Assembly: GCF_030758415.1 (NCBI RefSeq)
Contig: NZ_CP132334.1
Coordinates: forward strand, 2,988,001 to 3,052,000
Length of the DNA stretch: 64,000 bases
Source of the DNA: Parvularcula sp. IMCC14364
GTDB taxonomy: Bacteria > Pseudomonadota > Alphaproteobacteria > Caulobacterales > Parvularculaceae
Reading direction: 5' to 3'
Shown here: piece by piece, positions 16,894-26,106 of the stretch
Numbering within the stretch: position 1 is the stretch's first letter
How the letters are laid out: every line of letters starts with the position of its first letter
Program-made: the position numbers and the translations under genes
The notes under the pieces: generated by a model
The model's database searches: none
What the model was told of the DNA's origin: nothing
The model's input: only the letters and a program-made list of their open reading frames with translations

Positions 16894-17556
16894 ATGCGAA
16901 TTCTCGTCATTATTTTGAGTATAATAGGCGGCCTGGCACTACTATTTGTGCTAGCGATCGCTGCTATCATCATGATCGGTATGAAGCAAATCGAACCGAT
17001 CATGGAAGAAGGTACGGTTTACGCCAACGAAACCGTCAGGGCGATTGCAACGGATTGGGACAGGCAAGAGTTTCTTGAGCGCTCTTCACCGGAAATGATG
17101 GAGGTGCTGACGGAAACGATGCTGAATCAATTCTTGAGCTTCGCACGCAATGAACTAGGCAACATGACGGCGTTCGATGACAATGCAGTCTGCGAAATCG
17201 CTCAATATCAGTTTGATGAAGAAGGTGAATCCGCTTTTCTTGCCTGCAAGGCAACCGCTACATTTGAAAAAGCAAATGGTAACATGGACCTTACTATCGT
17301 CCGGCATGATGGTCTGTGGCAGCTGGTCGGATTCAATATTATTGCTGATAATGTATCGGAGAGCCCGATCCGCACAGCGCGGGCAAAGCAGGGGTTCACC
17401 ACTTTTGAAGTTTCTTTGAGTGAGAAATTTGTTGCCATAGGCAACAGCAGGCCTGTCGTCATATCTACCGGACTGTCGTCATCAGGCGCTTATATGTACA
17501 GGGACCTGAAGCAGACGCTCAGTGTCGATCAGCTTCTGGCAGACGAACCTCAATAA
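16894..17556 (+). CDS. Uncharacterised membrane-anchored protein
   Basis: A 220-residue protein with one N-terminal transmembrane helix (about residues 4-30, nearly all Ile, Leu, Ala and Val) and a periplasmic domain of about 185 residues. Two cysteines (in Val-Cys-Glu-Ile and Leu-Ala-Cys-Lys) could form a disulfide. A Gly-Leu-Trp-Gln-Leu-Val-Gly-Phe-Asn segment recalls the final strand of NTF2-like or similar small-domain folds, but I do not recognise the family. AAGGGG lies seven bases before the ATG. It is alone between pyk and a frameshifted small membrane-protein gene. Confidence 0.6.
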   Translation: MRILVIILSIIGGLALLFVLAIAAIIMIGMKQIEPIMEEGTVYANETVRAIATDWDRQEFLERSSPEMMEVLTETMLNQFLSFARNELGNMTAFDDNAVCEIAQYQFDEEGESAFLACKATATFEKANGNMDLTIVRHDGLWQLVGFNIIADNVSESPIRTARAKQGFTTFEVSLSEKFVAIGNSRPVVISTGLSSSGAYMYRDLKQTLSVDQLLADEPQ

Positions 17557-17623
17557 GGGTATAATTTTGCAAAATTTGGTGCTTTGTTATATGTCAGATT
17601 AACATAATATATGAGAAAGCTCT

Positions 17624-17951
17624 ATGGACGAAGCCCTGCTGATACCGATTATTGTTACACTGATCGTTTTCACCAGCATTGTTACCATGATTGCAACACC
17701 GTTCTATTTCCGGCACCGCAACCGGCAGCGCCGACCCGAAACTTATTGCCGCGATTACCAATGAGAATATCGGCCCGAATGCGGATCTGCGACGTGGCAT
17801 CCTGATGCTGGCACTATCTCTTGCTTTCTGCCTGCTCGGTCTGGTGGCGCAAAGCGAGATACCGTTCCTGGGTCTCGCTGCATTTCCCGGCCTGATCGGG
17901 ATGACCTATATTGTGTTTCATTTCTTTATTCCCCGCGAGCCGACCGTATAA
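17624..17951 (+). pseudogene. DUF6249-like small membrane protein, frameshifted
   Basis: The first frame gives Met-Asp-Glu-Ala-Leu-Leu-Ile-Pro-Ile-Ile followed by a hydrophobic helix and Phe-Arg-His-Arg-Asn-Arg-Gln-Arg, then runs to a stop at 17764. The frame one base ahead continues in register with Asp-Pro-Lys-Leu-Ile-Ala-Ala-Ile-Thr, Leu-Arg-Arg-Gly-Ile and two more helices, ending at 17951. Joined near 17730 the product would be a continuous protein of about 108 residues with the helix, basic segment, helix-pair layout of DUF6249 membrane proteins. One extra C in CGCCGAC would explain the break. It may be a true pseudogene, a sequencing error, or a programmed shift. Confidence 0.6.
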
Positions 17952-18075
17952 GGCCGGCTCATCCATTACAACTTGCTGAGAAACCCCAGGCGGGTTTGCG
18001 CCAAGGCGCAATCCGGGTTTAGGTATTAGTGGAGATTATCCGGCATCAATCCGGACATTCGAGGGAACACACATC

Positions 18076-21000
18076 ATGATCAAAACCACTGCCGCTCTAT
18101 CCGTACTGCTTTTATCCTCTGCGGCTGTTGTTGCGCTCGCGCATCCCGGCGGACATGGCGGGCCGGACGAGGAATTCACTTATGGAGCGACGCAGGATGC
18201 CACGGGCGCAGGCGGTGCGGACGACGATACGGATGAGGCCAGCGAAGAGTGGGATGTCAGCAACCCGCCGGTGCCAACGCGCAGTATCCCGCTGGATGTG
18301 ACCAAAGGCACATGGATGAATGTTGATGTCAGCCCCGATGGCCGCACAATCGTCTTCGATATGCTGGGCGATATCTACACACTCCCCATCACGGGTGGCA
18401 CGGCGACAAACATTGCTTCTGGCATCGCTTATGATGCACAGGCACGGTTTTCCCCGGACGGTTCCAAAATCTCCTTCACCTCAGACCGGGCAGGGGGAGA
18501 CAATATCTGGATCATGAATCCGGACGGTTCCGACAAGCGTGCTGTGACGGATGAGTCATTCCGTCTTCTGAATAACGCGACATGGCACCCTGATGGGACC
18601 TATATCGCCGCCAAGAAACACTTTACCACTGCTCGATCTGCAGGCACCGGAGAAATATGGCTTTACCATCTGGGGGGCGGCAACGGTGTGCAGCTGGTGG
18701 AACGCCCCAGTGAGGCCTATCAGAAAGAGATCGGCGAACCGGTTTTCTCGCCTGATGGCGATTACATCTATTACACACGCTCCACAACGTCCGGCAATGC
18801 GTTCACTTACGCGGATGATTCCAACACGGAACTGTTTGCCATTGATCGCTATAATATGGAAACCGGCGAAACAGAACGCATCATTTCCGGCGAAGGGGGT
18901 TCGGTGCGCGCCCAGCCCTCACCTGATGGGAAATATGTTGCTTTTGTGCGCCGGGAACGGACCAAGAGCAAACTATACATAAAGGATCTGAAATCCGGTG
19001 AAGAGCGTAAGGTTTACGACGCATTGGATCAGGATAATCAGGAAACATGGGGCGTTTACGGACTGTACCCGACGATGGACTGGATGCCAGACAGCCAGGA
19101 GATTGTCTTTTGGGCGGGCGGTAAAATATGGCACGTTGACATTAAAAGCGGTGACGCGGCGGAAATACCTTTCCGGGTGCAGGACACACGGGACATTGTA
19201 GACCCGCCACGCCCGCAGGTTGATGTAGCGCCTGACGAGTTCACAACCAGGATTCCGCGTTTCGCCACCGTTTCACCGGATGGGAACAAGGTGGTTTTTG
19301 AAAGTCTCGGCAAGCTATATATCAAAGACCTGCCCAACGGGACACCACGTCGCCTGACGCGAGGCTCGGATACCTTTGAGTTTTTCCCGGCATGGTCCAG
19401 AGACAGCCGCCGTATTGTGTACGTCAGCTGGGACGATCAGGAACTGGGACGTGTACGCACTGTATCCACTTCTGGTGGTGCCGCCAAGGTACTGACAGCA
19501 GAGCCTGGCCATTACCGGCGCCCGGTTTTTTCCCCGGACAGCAAAAGCGTCGTTTTTGAAAAAGACGGCGGCGGTTTCCTCACCTCCGGCGACTGGTCGG
19601 AAAATCAGGGAATATACCGGGTCCCTGCGAATGGCGGCACGCCCATACTGATCACTGACAGTGGGCGCGCACCGCATTTCGGCCAGCAAAATGACCGCGT
19701 GTTCATCACCCGTAGCGGAGACGGCAAGCTCAGCCTTGTCAGCATGGATCTCAATGGCTTTGATGAGCGTCTTCATGCGTCAGGCGATCTTGTCACCGGT
19801 TATGAAGTCTCGCCAGATGGCGGACATCTTGTCTTTGGCGAGAACTACCAGGCGTTTGTCATGCCCATGACAGTGGGACCGCAAGACCTTAGCGCGGGCC
19901 GCAACGCTAACGCCCTGCCGGTGACAAAAGCCAGCGGAGATGGGGCAACCTATTATCACTGGTCTGAAGATGGCAAGACCCTCAACTGGACCCTCGGCCC
20001 CACCTTGTATTCTGCCAGTCTTCAGGAACTGATTCCTGACACGCCGGCAGCAAAGGGTGATGATGCAGAAAAATATGAAGCGCCTGCAGACGGGATCAGC
20101 CTTGCCATTACCGTAGACACGGCAAAGCCGAAAGGCATTGTTGCCGTGACCGGTGCTCGCTTGCTGACAATGACAGATGAGGAAGGCGGCATCATTGAAA
20201 ATGGCACCATCCTGATCGACGGCAACAGGATCGACGCTATCGGTCCCAGCACAGAAATCAAAGTCCCCGCCGGTGCAACTGTTATTGATGCAAGCGGCAA
20301 AACCATTACGCCCGGTTTCATTGATGCGCATGCCCACGGGCCACAGGGCTCTGACGGGCTTATCCCACAACAAAACTGGCACGCTATGGCGCACCTTGCC
20401 TTTGGGGTCACGACGATCCACGACCCGTCAAGTACTGCATCACTGATCTTTCCATCAGCAGAGATGCAGCGGGCGGGTATTATTCTGGCACCGCGTACTT
20501 ACTCAACAGCAGAAATTGTGTACGGCGCAAAATCGCCGACACGCTATGCCGTTATAAACTCCTATGAAGATGCCTTGGAACACGTGCGCCGGTTGAAGCA
20601 GCAGGGTGCGCATTCAATCAAGAATTACAATCAGCCTCGGCGGGATCAACGCCAGCAGGTTGTCGCAGCAGCAATAGAGGAAGACATCGCAGTCGTGGCC
20701 GAAGGCGGATCACAATACGGGATGGATATTGCGCTGGTGCAGGATGGCAATACCACACTGGAGCATAACCTGCCACCGGCCATGCTCTATGAGGATGTAC
20801 TGAGTTTCTATGGCCAAACTGATGTCGGTTATACGCCGACACTGACAGTTACCTATGGCGGCCTCGCTGCAGATCCTTACTGGCGCTATGTGGATGATGT
20901 CTGGCTACATCCGATCCTGTCCAAGCATGTGCCGCCGCGCCTGTTACAGGCTTCGTCTGTACGCCGCACAAAAGCACCAGAAGAAGACTTCGTGGATCAG

Positions 21001-21372
21001 GTTAGCGGGCACACGTCAAAGCTGCTGGCAGATCGCGGTGTTAAAGTGTCCATCGGCGCCCATGGTCAGGAAGAAGGCCTCGCTGCACACTGGGAAATGT
21101 GGACATTTGTGCGTGGGGGCATGACACCACTGGAAGCGTTGCGCGCAGCAACCATCGTACCGGCTCAGGCGCTCGGCTTTGACGGTGATCTTGGATCGCT
21201 TGAAGAAGGAAAACTCGCCGATCTGGTCATTATCAATGACAATCCACTGACCGATATTCGCAATTCGGACAATATAGATAGTGTCATGCTGAACGGCCGG
21301 CTTTACGATGCCGAAACACTGAATGAGCGTGAAACGGGTGATTTCACCCGCGAACCATACTGGTGGGAATAG
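18076..21372 (+). CDS. Secreted TolB-like propeller/amidohydrolase fusion protein
   Basis: A 1098-residue exported enzyme. A signal peptide (1-23) is followed by a His/Asp/Glu-rich linker. Residues about 75-660 hold repeated PD40/TolB-type propeller blades, recognisable by recurrent Ser-Pro-Asp-Gly and Phe-Ser-Pro-Asp motifs. The C-terminal 400 residues are an amidohydrolase: Gly-Phe-Ile-Asp-Ala-His-Ala-His (metal ligands near 750 and 752), Ala-His-Gly-Gln-Glu, and the closing segment Gly-Ser-Leu-Glu-Glu-Gly-Lys-Leu-Ala-Asp-Leu-Val-Ile. Such fusions are known among periplasmic imidazolonepropionase-like or prolidase-like hydrolases; the substrate is unknown, but a peptide bound by the propeller is a reasonable guess. 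It is a lone gene convergent with the one at 21383. Confidence 0.88.
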   Translation: MIKTTAALSVLLLSSAAVVALAHPGGHGGPDEEFTYGATQDATGAGGADDDTDEASEEWDVSNPPVPTRSIPLDVTKGTWMNVDVSPDGRTIVFDMLGDIYTLPITGGTATNIASGIAYDAQARFSPDGSKISFTSDRAGGDNIWIMNPDGSDKRAVTDESFRLLNNATWHPDGTYIAAKKHFTTARSAGTGEIWLYHLGGGNGVQLVERPSEAYQKEIGEPVFSPDGDYIYYTRSTTSGNAFTYADDSNTELFAIDRYNMETGETERIISGEGGSVRAQPSPDGKYVAFVRRERTKSKLYIKDLKSGEERKVYDALDQDNQETWGVYGLYPTMDWMPDSQEIVFWAGGKIWHVDIKSGDAAEIPFRVQDTRDIVDPPRPQVDVAPDEFTTRIPRFATVSPDGNKVVFESLGKLYIKDLPNGTPRRLTRGSDTFEFFPAWSRDSRRIVYVSWDDQELGRVRTVSTSGGAAKVLTAEPGHYRRPVFSPDSKSVVFEKDGGGFLTSGDWSENQGIYRVPANGGTPILITDSGRAPHFGQQNDRVFITRSGDGKLSLVSMDLNGFDERLHASGDLVTGYEVSPDGGHLVFGENYQAFVMPMTVGPQDLSAGRNANALPVTKASGDGATYYHWSEDGKTLNWTLGPTLYSASLQELIPDTPAAKGDDAEKYEAPADGISLAITVDTAKPKGIVAVTGARLLTMTDEEGGIIENGTILIDGNRIDAIGPSTEIKVPAGATVIDASGKTITPGFIDAHAHGPQGSDGLIPQQNWHAMAHLAFGVTTIHDPSSTASLIFPSAEMQRAGIILAPRTYSTAEIVYGAKSPTRYAVINSYEDALEHVRRLKQQGAHSIKNYNQPRRDQRQQVVAAAIEEDIAVVAEGGSQYGMDIALVQDGNTTLEHNLPPAMLYEDVLSFYGQTDVGYTPTLTVTYGGLAADPYWRYVDDVWLHPILSKHVPPRLLQASSVRRTKAPEEDFVDQVSGHTSKLLADRGVKVSIGAHGQEEGLAAHWEMWTFVRGGMTPLEALRAATIVPAQALGFDGDLGSLEEGKLADLVIINDNPLTDIRNSDNIDSVMLNGRLYDAETLNERETGDFTREPYWWE

Positions 21373-21382
21373 AAATAGTCCG

Positions 21383-22252
21383 TCAGTAGTTTTCAAGTAC
21401 CGGTTGGATACGGACGACATGTGACCAGCCGGCTGCAACATATACACGCTCGCCATTTTCGGTCAGCTCCATGACCGTATTCAGCATATGTGTATCACGA
21501 ATATTATTTGCATCCACGAACAGTCCGCTGAAATAGCCGGGCAACGCCAGACCGAAACTCTGGTCACGCCAGTCCGCTGCATCCGGAAAGTCACGCTCCC
21601 AGATACGGTCAATATCTGCAACTGACGATATGGCCCCTTCTATCCCCTGCCGCGTGCCACGGTCCTCAATCAGGCCTGTGACAATATCGTCAGCACCCGG
21701 CAGGCGTATGGTCTCGACGCTCCCCCAATAGGGGCGGAGAATAATAAAGAGTGCCACCTGCTCCTTGCTATATTTTTCGCGCAGCAGCGCAATCTCGTCC
21801 GACTTGGACAGCTCCCAAGAGTAATGGGGCACATCGTTCCTGCGCGCCAGCTGAGCCACAAATCCGGGCTCGCCAAACTTTTCTGTCGGGTCTTCAAAAT
21901 AGGGAAACAGGAAACCAAGCCGCCCTTCCACCAGCGCTACCGTTGGGCCAAACTCATCCCATGTTTTCTGGATAAGCCGATACTGGGAATCCCCCGGCAA
22001 GCGCCCATGCTCCGCACCAAAGAAAAAAGCAGCCCCTTCATTGAACGGCTCTTTCTGCAGAATATACGGGGGCAGAATTTCAGCCGCCTTTACCTCATAA
22101 TCCTGCCAACTCATCAGTGCATAAGAATTGTCACGATCAGCCGATATCGAAAAAGTTTCTGGCGAACGCCAGGCGGCGAAATATGCCCACAGCACAACAA
22201 CAGCGACCAGAACGAAAACAAGAAACAGAAACCGGAAAAAAAAACGTACCAT
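21383..22252 (-). CDS. Membrane-anchored protein, possibly TraB/GumN (TIKI)-like
   Basis: A 289-residue protein with an N-terminal transmembrane helix (about 4-25) and an external domain. The domain starts with Phe-Phe-Gly-Ala-Glu-His-Gly and ends with Val-Ala-Ala-Gly-Trp-Ser-His-Val, and an Ile-Arg-Asp-Thr-His-Met-Leu stretch lies between. The paired Gly-x-x-His motifs with an Arg-Asp/Asn-x-x-Met helix resemble the TraB/PrgY/GumN metalloprotease-like superfamily, but overall similarity is faint and an Fe-uptake ChaN-type relation is also possible. No strong ribosome-binding site was seen. Function is not assigned. Confidence 0.5.
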   Translation of the reverse strand: MVRFFFRFLFLVFVLVAVVVLWAYFAAWRSPETFSISADRDNSYALMSWQDYEVKAAEILPPYILQKEPFNEGAAFFFGAEHGRLPGDSQYRLIQKTWDEFGPTVALVEGRLGFLFPYFEDPTEKFGEPGFVAQLARRNDVPHYSWELSKSDEIALLREKYSKEQVALFIILRPYWGSVETIRLPGADDIVTGLIEDRGTRQGIEGAISSVADIDRIWERDFPDAADWRDQSFGLALPGYFSGLFVDANNIRDTHMLNTVMELTENGERVYVAAGWSHVVRIQPVLENY

Positions 22253-22396
22253 CCGACAACTATAGCCTCATTCCATTGAATCACAATCGCGAAGCACCAA
22301 GGAATGAAGCGACCTTATTCACTTTGCCACGCCAACAAGGCAACTTGACGACAGGCGACAGCCGGTGAAAGCTGTTTACACATCAGGAGTATAATA

Positions 22397-23314
22397 ATGT
22401 TTGCAGCCTTTATCGCCGCCCTTCTTCTTCAGACAGCCAGCACGGAACCTGTCGACGGCTTGCGGTGTGGCACCCCGGAGAATACAGCCGCTGAAGATGC
22501 TATCCGGGATGTGGAAGAAGAGATCGCCGCTGAAAACGGATCCGCCGCGATCGAGGCTGCCGAGCGTGCACTTGAAGCCGATGAAAAATGTACAGCCGCA
22601 CATCTGGCTATGCTGGATGCGATTCAGCAGCGCTTTGAGGAAGTCGGCACAATGCAGGCGCTACCCCTTGCCGGGAAATACAGACGTTCACTTGCCAGCG
22701 CGCTGGAAGCAGACCCGGACGACACAAACATAAGGTCGCGTGAAATCGGCTTCCTCATCAATGCACCCGGCATCGCCGGTGGCAGTAAGCGCAAAGCCCG
22801 TGAGCGGATAGAGGACCTGCGCGGCATTGACCCAGTCGCGGCGGCAGACATGAATGTCATGCTGGCCAAATCAGGCGACGACACCGACGAAATCGCAGAC
22901 GCGCTGGGCGCTTACATCGCGCTCGCCCCGGAAGATCTTAACGCAAGAATCGAACACGTTCTCTTCCTTCGCGAAGCAGAACGCTATCAGGAAGCCGACG
23001 AGATTGCCGTCGATTATGCGCGCACGCCAGGCGATGATTTCTACAGGTTGGGGCTGTTATTCGTCCGGGGTACCGTGCGCACCCTCGGCGAATATGAACT
23101 CGCAGAGGCTGAAGACATTTTTCAACAGTATATTGAAGAATTGAAATCTGTCGAAGGCGAACGACTGCCAGACAAGGCAAGGGCGCTGGCATATATTGGC
23201 GACAGCCGTTCACTGCGTGGTGATACGCAAGGAGCTGCTTCTGCCTATGAAGAAGCGATCGCCCTGAATCCTAACGAGCAGAAAGCGATCGACGGCCTGA
23301 AGGCACTGCAATAA
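22397..23314 (+). CDS. Exported TPR-repeat protein
   Basis: A 305-residue periplasmic protein with a short signal peptide (about 1-17). Two cysteines follow at Leu-Arg-Cys-Gly and Glu-Lys-Cys-Thr. The rest is helical with tetratricopeptide-like pairs; the clearest is Ala-Leu-Ala-Tyr-Ile-Gly-Asp-Ser-Arg-Ser-Leu-Arg-Gly-Asp ... Ala-Tyr-Glu-Glu-Ala-Ile-Ala-Leu-Asn-Pro-Asn at the C-terminus, and Leu-Glu-Ala-Asp-Glu-Lys and Ala-Leu-Glu-Ala-Asp-Pro-Asp near the start. TPRs mediate protein binding. AGGAG lies eight bases before the ATG. Spacing of about 15 bases to the DUF1214 gene suggests an operon of three. Confidence 0.75.
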   Translation: MFAAFIAALLLQTASTEPVDGLRCGTPENTAAEDAIRDVEEEIAAENGSAAIEAAERALEADEKCTAAHLAMLDAIQQRFEEVGTMQALPLAGKYRRSLASALEADPDDTNIRSREIGFLINAPGIAGGSKRKARERIEDLRGIDPVAAADMNVMLAKSGDDTDEIADALGAYIALAPEDLNARIEHVLFLREAERYQEADEIAVDYARTPGDDFYRLGLLFVRGTVRTLGEYELAEAEDIFQQYIEELKSVEGERLPDKARALAYIGDSRSLRGDTQGAASAYEEAIALNPNEQKAIDGLKALQ

Positions 23315-23329
23315 AAACAGGTGATACGC

Positions 23330-23899
23330 ATGAAGACTGCCCTTTATTTTTTCTCAATGGTCATTGTTGGCATCATTGCGGGCGCGCTGTCCTTCAGCCA
23401 TTTGATGGATAGAGCCATAACGGCAACAGGCGTCCGGAATGGCCCCTGGATTACTAACACGGCCTATGGTGACCGGGACGCGCCAGCTCTGTTGAAAGCA
23501 GGCGTCGCCATGCGCGGTCTCTTTGCCCTGAAAAGCTCTGAAACTGTATATTATACCGCCTACACGGACAGTAATGGCGAGCCCTTAAGTGACGGCTGCA
23601 CATATCGTGTGCGCGGCGCAGCACCTGCCACGCGCTGGTGGTCTTTTACACTCTATGGCGATGACAATTTCCTGATTGCTAATGACGCGAATATTTATTC
23701 AGTTTTTATGGACCCTGAGTCCCGCGTTGTTGACTTCACCATATCGCCGCAACAGCCAAGAGATGATGCAGACTGGCTGCCCAGTGGCAATGGCGGCGCT
23801 GTTTCGGTGACGCTCAGGCTCTACAACCCTGCCAGCACTGTTTATGAAGCACTGGACACGACGCCACTCCCGTCTATTACCAGAGAGGACTGCTCATGA
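23330..23899 (+). CDS. DUF1214 membrane-anchored protein
   Basis: A 189-residue protein with an N-terminal transmembrane helix and a periplasmic DUF1214 domain. The family pattern is visible in Arg-Trp-Trp-Ser-Phe-Thr-Leu-Tyr-Gly-Asp-Asp-Asn-Phe-Leu, Val-Asp-Phe-Thr-Ile-Ser-Pro-Gln, Asp-Trp-Leu-Pro-Ser-Gly, and Val-Thr-Leu-Arg-Leu-Tyr-Asn-Pro. AGGTG precedes the ATG; a GTG three codons earlier would overlap it. The next gene (DUF1254) begins inside its final codons (ATGA). These two domains are often fused in one longer protein; here they are separate and coupled, in the order DUF1214 then DUF1254. Biochemical role unknown. Confidence 0.82.
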   Translation: MKTALYFFSMVIVGIIAGALSFSHLMDRAITATGVRNGPWITNTAYGDRDAPALLKAGVAMRGLFALKSSETVYYTAYTDSNGEPLSDGCTYRVRGAAPATRWWSFTLYGDDNFLIANDANIYSVFMDPESRVVDFTISPQQPRDDADWLPSGNGGAVSVTLRLYNPASTVYEALDTTPLPSITREDCS

Positions 23900-24447
23900 T
23901 CCGGATTATTCTCTGGCTGACAGGCATTGCCATCATTGCCTATGGGACAGTGCAGATAGCGGCTCGGCAAATACCGAACATTATCATGACACGCGCCATC
24001 GAAACCCTGCAGCAGGGCTATGACACGGGCTATAATACCTTCGCCCATAGCGGGCCGATCACCGCGCAGAACCAGCGCATCGTCCGCCCCAGTCCTGATC
24101 TTGCCTATTCAATCTGCCTTTATGATGTGTCAGATGGCGCCGTTGCCGTGACAGTGCCAGAAGCTGCCAATTACCTGTCAGTCGCCCTGTATGATATGAA
24201 TACAGACAATTTTTTCCACCTGAATGACAGTGAGATGACTGGAAACAAGACAAAAATCATCATCCTGCCCCCACAGAAAGACCACTCACCAATGGCCGTG
24301 CCGGGATATTCAGCTGACCGTTACATTGCAGCCCCCACAAAAACAGGCCTTGTTCTGGTCCGGCGCGTTCTGATGGATGAACAGGATTGGCCTGTTATTG
24401 AAGAAGAACGCAGACAGATGACATGCGAGACTGTTACGCCGGGTTAA
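23896..24447 (+). CDS. DUF1254 membrane-anchored protein
   Basis: A 183-residue partner of the preceding gene, sharing a four-base overlap. An N-terminal transmembrane helix (about 3-22) precedes the DUF1254 domain, seen in Val-Arg-Pro-Ser-Pro-Asp-Leu-Ala-Tyr-Ser, Val-Ala-Val-Thr-Val-Pro-Glu-Ala-Ala-Asn-Tyr, Val-Ala-Leu-Tyr-Asp-Met-Asn-Thr-Asp-Asn-Phe-Phe, and Leu-Val-Leu-Val-Arg-Arg-Val-Leu. The pair probably forms a periplasmic heteromer. Its stop is one base from the cysS stop on the other strand. Confidence 0.82.
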   Translation: MIRIILWLTGIAIIAYGTVQIAARQIPNIIMTRAIETLQQGYDTGYNTFAHSGPITAQNQRIVRPSPDLAYSICLYDVSDGAVAVTVPEAANYLSVALYDMNTDNFFHLNDSEMTGNKTKIIILPPQKDHSPMAVPGYSADRYIAAPTKTGLVLVRRVLMDEQDWPVIEEERRQMTCETVTPG

Positions 24448-24460
24448 TTTACCCCCGGCG
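24437..24460. terminator. Hairpin shared by convergent DUF1254 and cysS ends
   Basis: CGCCGGG and CCCGGCG form a 7-bp GC stem with a 10-base loop in which both stop codons lie. No T-run follows on either side, so terminator strength is doubtful. Confidence 0.35.
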
Positions 24461-25849
24461 CCAGGTCGTGCCAGCAGCACCATCTTCGAAGATGATGTTT
24501 GCAGCAGCCAGTTCATCCCTGATTTCATCTGCCCGCGCATAGTTTTTCGCCTGCCGCGCGGTCGTCCGCTCTTTCAGCAGGGCTTCGATCACTTCATCAG
24601 CAAGCCCGCCTCCGGCGCCCGCCCCCTTGAACCAGATTTCAGGCTCACTCAAGAAGAGGCCCATCAGCCTGCCTGCCGTCAGCAGTTCCGCATTGGCTTG
24701 CACTTGATCAGGACCCGCCGCAGACACAGCCCGGTCGCGCAACGCGTGCAATGCTGAAATCGCTTCCGGCGTATTCAGGTCATCTTGCAAGGCAGTCAGC
24801 ACTGCACCAGGCAGAGCCACGGTGACATCCGGCAAATCGGAGAGATCACTCAGCACACGATAGAAGCGATCAAGCTGCCTTTTGGACTGCTCAAGCAATG
24901 TGTCAGTCCATTCCAATGGCTGGCGATAATGCGCTGACAGAAGCGCAAAGCGCAGCACTTCGCCCTGCCATGTTTCCAACAACTCATGGGGCGTTACGAT
25001 ATTACCAAGAGACTTTGACATCTTGTCTTTGCCCATGTTCAAAAAGCCATTATGCAGCCAATATCGCGCCAACGGCACATCACCAGTGTCATGGGCACAG
25101 CAGCTCTGGGCGATTTCATTTTCATGATGGGGAAAACGCAAATCTTGCCCACCACCATGAATATCAATCGTGTCGCCAAGCCCGGCGCGGATCATCGCAG
25201 AACATTCAAGATGCCAGCCTGGACGACCTCGCCCGCTCACGCCCCAACCCTCCGGCGCACCCCAGCCTGGCTCATCATCGGCGCTTGGCTTCCACAGGAC
25301 GAAATCAGCCGGGTCACGTTTGTATGGCGCAACCTCAACCCGTGCACCGGCAATAATATCATCCTGCGGCAGTTTCGAAAGGCGGCCATAGCCATCAAAG
25401 CTGCGCACACTGAACAGGACATGATTTTGTTCCGCATAGGCATGGCCATGCTTCAGCAAAGCTGAGACAAGATCCTGCATCTCGGGTATGTGTTCCGTGG
25501 CGCGAGGCTCCTTTGTTGGGGTAAGAGTGCCCAGCGCCGCCATGTCATCACGATAAATATCTGCAAACTTTTCCGTGATAACACGGATCGGGTCACCGCT
25601 TTCCTGAGACGCCCGGATGATTTTATCATCAATATCTGTAAAATTTCGGGCATAGACCACAGCATCGCCGCCATACTGCTCCCGCAGAACGCGGAACAGG
25701 ACATCAAAAACGACCGGCGGACGCGCATTGCCAATATGCGCATAGGAATACACTGTCGGCCCACAGACATACATGGTCACCCGGTTAGGGTTTGCCGGCT
25801 CAAACGGCTCTTTTTTGCCGGAATAGGTATTGAACAGATGAAGGGTCAT
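24449..25849 (-). CDS. cysS: Cysteinyl-tRNA synthetase
   Basis: Class I aminoacyl-tRNA synthetase of 466 residues, cytosolic. The HIGH-type motif is His-Ile-Gly-Asn-Ala-Arg-Pro (about residue 38), the second signature is Lys-Met-Ser-Lys-Ser-Leu-Gly-Asn (about 275-282), and the zinc ligands are suggested by Tyr-Val-Cys-Gly-Pro-Thr-Val-Tyr, Trp-His-Leu-Glu-Cys-Ser-Ala-Met, and His-His-Glu-Asn-Glu. The C-terminal anticodon part is normal in length and ends near Ala-Arg-Ala-Asp-Glu-Ile-Arg-Asp-Glu-Leu. It is divergent from folE across about 257 bases in which I see no further gene. Confidence 0.96.
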   Translation of the reverse strand: MTLHLFNTYSGKKEPFEPANPNRVTMYVCGPTVYSYAHIGNARPPVVFDVLFRVLREQYGGDAVVYARNFTDIDDKIIRASQESGDPIRVITEKFADIYRDDMAALGTLTPTKEPRATEHIPEMQDLVSALLKHGHAYAEQNHVLFSVRSFDGYGRLSKLPQDDIIAGARVEVAPYKRDPADFVLWKPSADDEPGWGAPEGWGVSGRGRPGWHLECSAMIRAGLGDTIDIHGGGQDLRFPHHENEIAQSCCAHDTGDVPLARYWLHNGFLNMGKDKMSKSLGNIVTPHELLETWQGEVLRFALLSAHYRQPLEWTDTLLEQSKRQLDRFYRVLSDLSDLPDVTVALPGAVLTALQDDLNTPEAISALHALRDRAVSAAGPDQVQANAELLTAGRLMGLFLSEPEIWFKGAGAGGGLADEVIEALLKERTTARQAKNYARADEIRDELAAANIIFEDGAAGTTWRRG

Positions 25850-26106
25850 GGCAGGTCTTTTGGGTGCATTTTAGTGTGGGACAAGAGAGGAAAAGGCTGA
25901 AAAGCCGACAGATAACAGCCGTCAACAGCAGATAAAATGGATAAAAAACAAGGGCTTATGCTTCATGGCGCTGGTTTCTGGTAGCAAATCACGAAAAGGT
26001 TAGTGGATTTTCCTTAGCCTGCCCCCTATCTTAAATCCAGCGGCTAGGCGGAAACAACTCCCCACAGACGCGAATGTGTAATCGCACTTAACGATAGGAC
26101 AGGCCC

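Noticed and set aside
17564-17575. ATTTTGCAAAAT palindrome as an operator
   Set aside because: Short, A/T-rich and placed after a stop codon; resembles part of the hsdM upstream repeat only by chance.
17996-18011. TTGCGCC-AA-GGCGCAA inverted repeat as a terminator
   Set aside because: Loop of two bases and no T-run; too weak to call.
25850-26106. Riboswitch or RNA gene between cysS and folE
   Set aside because: Read for structured elements; found only weak hairpins and no recognisable motif.
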